DNA of 64,000 nt. Origin: BOG-908 sp965198915. Its GTDB lineage: Bacteria; Pseudomonadota; Alphaproteobacteria; Acetobacterales; Acetobacteraceae. A program made the position numbers and the translations under genes. Below are positions 59,865 to 64,000 of the stretch, in pieces; within the stretch, counting starts at the first letter, position 1; each line of letters opens with the position of its first letter. The stretch spans positions 124,001 through 188,000 of the forward strand of contig CBDAQC010000006.1 of the NCBI GenBank assembly GCA_965198915.1, given 5' to 3'. Under the pieces are notes generated by a model. The model was not told the origin of the DNA. It worked only from the letters and a program-made list of their open reading frames with translations, and did not search any database.

Positions 59865-60313
59865 GATGCCCGCAACCGTTCCGGTAGGCAGCAGGATAGC
59901 TTCGGATCGGCATCTGGCGAGACGGTTAGTTGCTGACGCTCACTGTTGAAGTTGTAACATTCCTGGGATGTGGATGATGGGCGGGTACTTGGGCAATCGG
60001 AGTGCTTCAGCCATGGTTACAGGCTTGGCTGGCTGATGCCTGACTGCATGGCCTCCCTTTGGGAATTGAACTGTTATTGTTCGTGTCCGGCACCTGGGCG
60101 CCGGCCGAGCGCAGTGGTGTGGCCGTCGGTTTGATGCCGGGCAGTCGGGGCAGGGTCGCCTGGTGGCTCATCGGGCAGTCGCATGCGGAGACGTGTGTGT
60201 TTTGCTGCCCTGACTTCCACATCGCACCCGGGCCGAACAATTGCCCCATCGTTGTTTGCTTTGCTTGAGCACACGCAGGCTGCATGCGCCAGCAAGGCGG
60301 AAGCTGCTCCGCC
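59865..60313. other. 449 nt gap without a supported gene
   Basis: Should contain the CHAT-gene promoter. Short open frames on both strands (60007-60295) are Pro/Arg/His-rich with no family features or convincing ribosome-binding sites. Nothing else recognised. Confidence 0.55.
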
Positions 60314-60943
60314 TCAGATCAGTTGCCGGCGTACGTCCTCATAGACTTTCTCCGTCAGTGCCGCCGCACCCTCCATCAGCCGGTCCAGCTCTGCCATCGC
60401 CGCAGATGCGCGAGTTCGGTCCGTTAACAGCTTGACATTTACGAGCACGTTGAGGGCCGAGCTGCGCAACCCCGCATGCGCCGCCAGCACCGCGACGCCG
60501 CCATCGCTGATGACGGATGTGTTGCCCTTCTCAGACGCCTCGGCTGCGAGGTCGATCGACTCACGACACAGGCGGGCGCAGTCGAGTGGCGCGGCGATTG
60601 CCGATAGCAAGGCATCCTGGATTGCGGCGTCCCGAGCCGCCCGCTCCTGGTCGGACTGTTTCGGCAGGCCGTACGCGCGCATGAGCGTGTCGAACGCGTC
60701 GGCATCGGCGTCGATGGCTTCGGCAAGCCTGGCGCGAAGCCCGTCCGCGCGTGCGAGAAGCGATTGCATGTCGGCTTCCACGGCAGCATATTTCTTCTTG
60801 CCGATTGTGAGGTGGGCGACCATCCCGGAAAGTCCTGCGCCGACCGCGCCGAGCAACGCCGCCGCGCCGCCGCCGCCAGGCGTGGCCGCCTTGCTTCCCA
60901 GCTCGGCCAGAAACGCGGTCAGCGGCAGGTCACGGACTGTCAT
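60314..60943 (-). CDS. fchA: Methenyltetrahydrofolate cyclohydrolase FchA
   Basis: Converts methenyl-H4F to 10-formyl-H4F in C1 metabolism. 209 aa, all-helical cyclodeaminase/cyclohydrolase fold: FLAELGSKAATPGGGGAAAL near 12-31 and ASEKGNTSVISDGGVAVLAA near 137-156. ATG 60943 has AAGGAG 8 nt upstream; a GTG one codon earlier is possible. Overlaps the mtdA stop by one base, and the gene order sgaA-hprA-mtdA-fchA matches the serine-cycle cluster of Methylobacterium. Confidence 0.93.
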   Translation of the reverse strand: MTVRDLPLTAFLAELGSKAATPGGGGAAALLGAVGAGLSGMVAHLTIGKKKYAAVEADMQSLLARADGLRARLAEAIDADADAFDTLMRAYGLPKQSDQERAARDAAIQDALLSAIAAPLDCARLCRESIDLAAEASEKGNTSVISDGGVAVLAAHAGLRSSALNVLVNVKLLTDRTRASAAMAELDRLMEGAAALTEKVYEDVRRQLI

Positions 60944-61803
60944 CACGCCATCTCCTTCGCTATGGCCAGGATGTTCTCCGCATCGAGTACAAGATCGTTC
61001 TGCTCGAACAGCTTGCCGATACAGGCGCGGTGCAGGCGCAGCTTCAGGCCGCCGATGCCCAGCGCACCGAACGCAAGTTTGCCGCCATAGTCCCGTGCCT
61101 TGTCGTTCGCAGCGATGCCGCCGATGCCGAACGGCGGCTCCGGATTTACGTCGGCCACCAGTTTCGCCGAAGCGATGGACTGCCAGTCGGCCTGGGCGAT
61201 GAGCTGGTTGCCGATCGCGCCCGCGGCGTAGATGACGGCGCAGCCTTCCGCCGCACGGGCGCGCGCCGCATCGTCGGCCGCCTCCACCGCCGCGATCCGG
61301 ACGCCGAAGCGCGCATCGATGGAATCGGCGGCAGATTGCGTCTTGTCGAGCTTGCGGCCGGTGATCGACACGTCCGCACCTTCGAGTGCCAGCATGGCCG
61401 CCACGCGCATGCCGACCGGCCCTGTACCCCCGAGCACGATGGCGCGCTTGCCGGCAAGCGGGGAGGCCTTGGCAAGAAGTGCGACGCCCGCAGCGGCCGT
61501 GGTGTTGGCGCCGTTGCTGTCCAGCATGACGGAGACCCTGAATCCGCCATAGAACTTGGCGCGTACTGCATCGAGCAGCGCCTCTCCGGCCGCCATGCTG
61601 GCGCCGCCCAGGAACAAGGCGGTGAAACGTTTCTCCTTGGCGCCGCGCGTGAAGATAGCGCCCTCGACAAGGCCCCCGACGTTGTCAGGCGTCACGCCGG
61701 CATGGCCGATCACGTGGTCCGCACCGCCGTCGTAACCTACGACGGTGTCGAAGACGCTTGGAATAGCGTCCGTGTCCAGCTGGAATAAAAGCTTCGCTGT
61801 CAT
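60943..61803 (-). CDS. mtdA: NADP-dependent methylene-H4F/H4MPT dehydrogenase
   Basis: Oxidises methylene-H4F (or methylene-H4MPT) with NADP+. 286 aa. Starts MTAKLLFQLDTDAIPSVFDT, the MtdA N-terminus. The Rossmann motif AIVLGGTGPVGMRVAAMLA is near 139-157, and DGGADHVIGHAGVTPDNV is near 26-43. Coupled to fchA. It feeds 5,10-methylene-H4F carbon into or out of the serine cycle; direction depends on growth conditions. Confidence 0.94.
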   Translation of the reverse strand: MTAKLLFQLDTDAIPSVFDTVVGYDGGADHVIGHAGVTPDNVGGLVEGAIFTRGAKEKRFTALFLGGASMAAGEALLDAVRAKFYGGFRVSVMLDSNGANTTAAAGVALLAKASPLAGKRAIVLGGTGPVGMRVAAMLALEGADVSITGRKLDKTQSAADSIDARFGVRIAAVEAADDAARARAAEGCAVIYAAGAIGNQLIAQADWQSIASAKLVADVNPEPPFGIGGIAANDKARDYGGKLAFGALGIGGLKLRLHRACIGKLFEQNDLVLDAENILAIAKEMA

Positions 61804-62020
61804 GTCTCTTGACCATCCAAACTGTCAGGCTCGGGTTATATCGCAGCTCGGACTGGGTGACATTCCCGTATGCGGGCAGAGGCCTTCGTTCCCGCACGAA
61901 AAGAACAAACGGCTTTCAATGCACCGTTCGTCCCGCAGGAGCAGATGCCGCGCGACGCAGGCGAGAGGTTGCAAATGCGTCTGCTTGCTCCCTGAGCGTC
62001 GGCACTATCCGCAAGCCGTG

Positions 62021-62959
62021 TCAGGTCACCACGTTGCGCGGCGTGCCGGCCATGAAGGCTTCGATGTTGCCGGTCAACTGGTCGGCCAGTATCTGCATCG
62101 CTTCCTGGCTGGCCCAGGCGACATGGGGTGTCACGATCAGGTTCGGAATGTCCGGATCGAGCAGGACGTTGCCGTGGCGCGGCGGCTCCTCCGTGAGCAC
62201 GTCGATGCCGGCGCCGCCGATTGTGCCGGCCCGCAGGGCGTCGGCGAGCGCCTGCTCGTCAACCAGGCCGCCACGTGCGGTGTTGATCAGGATGGCGCCC
62301 TGCTTCATGCGCGCCAGCTCGGCCGCACCGATCATGTTGCGTGTCTGCTCGGTCAGCGGCGCGTGCAAGGTGATCACGTCGCTGTCCCGCAGGATCGTGT
62401 CGAAATCCACCAGGCCGTCCTGTGGGACCGCGTCATGGGCGAGGACACGCATGCCGAGTGCCTCGGCGCGCTGGCCGATAGCCCGCCCGATCGCGCCGTA
62501 GCCGACGATGCCTATCGTCGAACCCGCTATGTCGCGGATCGGGTTGGTCAGAAAGCAGAACTGCCGGGATTCGTTCCACACGCCGCGCCGGACATCGTTC
62601 GCATAGGCGAGAAGGTTGCGCCGCAGCGCGAACATCAGCGCCACTACGTGCTCCGGCACCGTGTTGAACGCGTAGTTGCGTATGTTCACGACCGTGACGC
62701 CGGCCGCTGTCGCCGCCGGCTTGTCGATCACGTCAGTGCCGGTCGCGGCTACCGCGATAAGCTTCAAAGCGGGCAAGTTGCGCAGCGCCTCGCCGGTGAT
62801 GCGCACCTTGTTGGTGATGCAGATGGTGGCACCTTGCAGCCGCTCGGCGACCTCTGCGGTTTCGGTCACCTGGTGTTCGACGTAGCGGTGCGGAAAACCG
62901 GGTGGACGTAGCGTCGCACCCAGCGTTTCGCGATCGAGGAAGACGATCAGCGGATCCAT
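62021..62959 (-). CDS. hprA: Hydroxypyruvate reductase / glycerate dehydrogenase
   Basis: D-2-hydroxyacid dehydrogenase, 312 aa from ATG 62959 (MDPLIVFLDRETLGATLRPP). NAD-binding IGIVGYGAIGRAIGQRAEAL near 148-167; catalytic Arg in NTARGGLVDE, Glu in DVLTEEPP and His in TPHVAWASQEA. Reduces hydroxypyruvate to glycerate in the serine cycle. Separated from sgaA by 18 nt and from mtdA by 217 nt. Other 2-hydroxyacid substrates cannot be excluded, but the neighbourhood supports this assignment. Confidence 0.93.
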   Translation of the reverse strand: MDPLIVFLDRETLGATLRPPGFPHRYVEHQVTETAEVAERLQGATICITNKVRITGEALRNLPALKLIAVAATGTDVIDKPAATAAGVTVVNIRNYAFNTVPEHVVALMFALRRNLLAYANDVRRGVWNESRQFCFLTNPIRDIAGSTIGIVGYGAIGRAIGQRAEALGMRVLAHDAVPQDGLVDFDTILRDSDVITLHAPLTEQTRNMIGAAELARMKQGAILINTARGGLVDEQALADALRAGTIGGAGIDVLTEEPPRHGNVLLDPDIPNLIVTPHVAWASQEAMQILADQLTGNIEAFMAGTPRNVVT

Positions 62960-62977
62960 CAACTGTGATGCCGTGGG

Positions 62978-64000
62978 CTATTCGGCCGCCTTCGCCAGGC
63001 TCTGTGCATCCGCCTTGCGGTAATACTCCTCCGCCGCCGCAGCGCCGCTGCCGGGTTTTACGTCGATGCCGATGTCGCGCATCGCCATCTCCGATCCGGT
63101 GATCGCGCCGAGGCACATGAGTTCGTTGAGGTCACCCAGGTGGCCGATCCGGAACACTTTCCCGGCGACCTCGCTGAGCCCCGTGCCGAGTGCGAGGTTG
63201 TACCGCTTGAATGCGCGTTTGATCACGTCACCGGCGTTGAAACCCTCCGGCACCACAACTGCACTTACCGTGTCGCTATACCATTTCGGCTCGCGCGCGC
63301 AGAGCTGCAAACCCCAGCCATCCAGGATCGCCGCCCGCACTCCGCTGGCCAAGTATCGATGACGTGCAAAAACATTCTCGAGGCCCTCCTCGAACAGCAC
63401 GGCGAGCGCTTCGCGCAGTCCGTAGAGCATCGGCAAGGAGGGCGTATACGGAAAGTAGCCGTCCTTGTTGGATTTCAGCATGTCGTCGAAGTCAAAGAAG
63501 ACGCGGCGCAGCGGATTGTTCGCACGCGCGTTCTTCTGCGCCTCCAGCGCCTTGGGGCTGACGCAGCACAGGCCCAAGCCGGCCGGGAGCATTAGGCCTT
63601 TCTGGCTGCCGGTGATGGCGCCGTCCACGCCCCACTCATCCATCCGGAAATCGATCGATCCGATCGAGCTGACACCGTCCACGAACAGCAAGGCGGGGTG
63701 GCCGGCGGCGTCTATCGCGCGGCGGACGGCCGCGACATCGCTCGTCACGCCGGTGGCGGTCTCGTTCTGCACCACCATCACCGCCTTGATCGCGTGCGCG
63801 GTGTCGGCTTTGAGCGCGTCATGTATGCGCTCCGGCGAGGCGCCTGCGCCCCAGACCTCCTGCTGGACGACCACATCGAGGCCATGACGCTGCGCGAGGT
63901 CTATCCAGAGATGGCTGAACTGTCCGAAGCGAGAGGACAGAACGCGGTCTCCGGCGCTGAGCGTGTTCACCAGAACCGCTTCCCACGCGCCCGTGCCGGT
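62978..64000 (-). CDS. sgaA: Serine--glyoxylate aminotransferase (5' end beyond window)
   Basis: PLP enzyme that converts serine and glyoxylate to hydroxypyruvate and glycine. The visible 340 residues lack roughly the first 50-60. Landmarks: GAWEAVLVNTLSAGDRV at the window edge, QNETATGVTSDVAAVR, LLFVDGVSSIGSIDFRMDEW and the PLP-lysine motif TGSQKGLMLPAGLG. Lower part ends with an Ala/Asp/Lys-rich tail. First visible gene of the serine-cycle operon; the start and promoter lie past 64000. Confidence 0.95.
   Translation of the reverse strand, partial: TGTGAWEAVLVNTLSAGDRVLSSRFGQFSHLWIDLAQRHGLDVVVQQEVWGAGASPERIHDALKADTAHAIKAVMVVQNETATGVTSDVAAVRRAIDAAGHPALLFVDGVSSIGSIDFRMDEWGVDGAITGSQKGLMLPAGLGLCCVSPKALEAQKNARANNPLRRVFFDFDDMLKSNKDGYFPYTPSLPMLYGLREALAVLFEEGLENVFARHRYLASGVRAAILDGWGLQLCAREPKWYSDTVSAVVVPEGFNAGDVIKRAFKRYNLALGTGLSEVAGKVFRIGHLGDLNELMCLGAITGSEMAMRDIGIDVKPGSGAAAAEEYYRKADAQSLAKAAE

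Noticed and set aside
60007..60295. Small frames on both strands in the 449 nt gap
   Set aside because: Pro/Arg/His-rich, no ribosome-binding sites, no family features; too weak to report as genes.

Overview
The window looks like a chromosomal segment of a high-GC alphaproteobacterium. The best guess is an Acetobacteraceae-like member of the Rhodospirillales; this rests on gene content, protein style and the family of A/T-rich palindromic intergenic repeats, and no 16S gene is present to confirm it. Four serine-cycle genes at the right end (sgaA, hprA, mtdA, fchA) indicate C1 (methanol, formaldehyde or formate) assimilation capacity.

Layout. 1-13346: the S10-spc-alpha ribosomal superoperon in canonical order, from the last codons of rplC through rplD-rplW-rplB-rpsS-rplV-rpsC-rplP-rpmC-rpsQ-rplN-rplX-rplE-rpsN-rpsH-rplF-rplR-rpsE-rpmD-rplO-secY-adk-rpsM-rpsK-rpoA-rplQ. 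Two palindromic repeat elements lie inside it, between rplO and secY and between rpoA and rplQ. 13479-21487: a cytochrome P450, a small iron-permease-family membrane protein, a Wzz/GumC-like chain-length protein, a Rieske protein without petB/petC beside it, zwf, pyk and a DUF1244 protein. 21647-31848: a secreted unknown, then on the minus strand proB, obgE, rpmA, rplU, a coupled PspB-like/GIN-domain envelope pair, gltX, a small unknown, nadE and a Pro/Ala-rich unknown.

31849-35540 is a visibly AT-richer island with foreign codon usage. It carries two convergent genes: a GHKL ATPase with a C-terminal PD-(D/E)xK-type nuclease motif, and a phospholipase-D-fold (HKD) protein. This is the best candidate for an undescribed system, probably anti-phage or anti-plasmid defence. 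35651-41029 is a tightly overlapping minus-strand operon (DUF4239 membrane protein, GH133-type debranching enzyme, MGH1/GH63-like glycosidase). 41226-48496 holds scattered single genes: dienelactone hydrolase, OYE-family oxidoreductase, UrcA, EthD-like, an FtsJ/RlmM-like methyltransferase apparently starting at CTG, DUF423, prolyl aminopeptidase and DUF4142.

48657-52286 is an AaeB/AaeX/AaeA-like efflux cassette (FUSC, DUF1656, HlyD) split by a MITE-like element and a palindromic repeat. 52480-56272 contains redox and stress genes: a peroxiredoxin, NTF2-like, PNPOx-like and carboxymuconolactone decarboxylase-like proteins, and a LysR regulator. 56398-59864 is a CHAT-protease-like protein coupled to a small partner, a second candidate effector module. 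60314-64000 is the serine-cycle operon, running off the right edge inside sgaA.

A palindromic two-armed intergenic element of about 120-150 bp recurs about fifteen times, as whole copies or single arms, from the ribosomal operon to the efflux cassette. No tRNA, rRNA, CRISPR array or intact insertion sequence was seen. All calls come from reading the sequence and its translations; no database search was possible.
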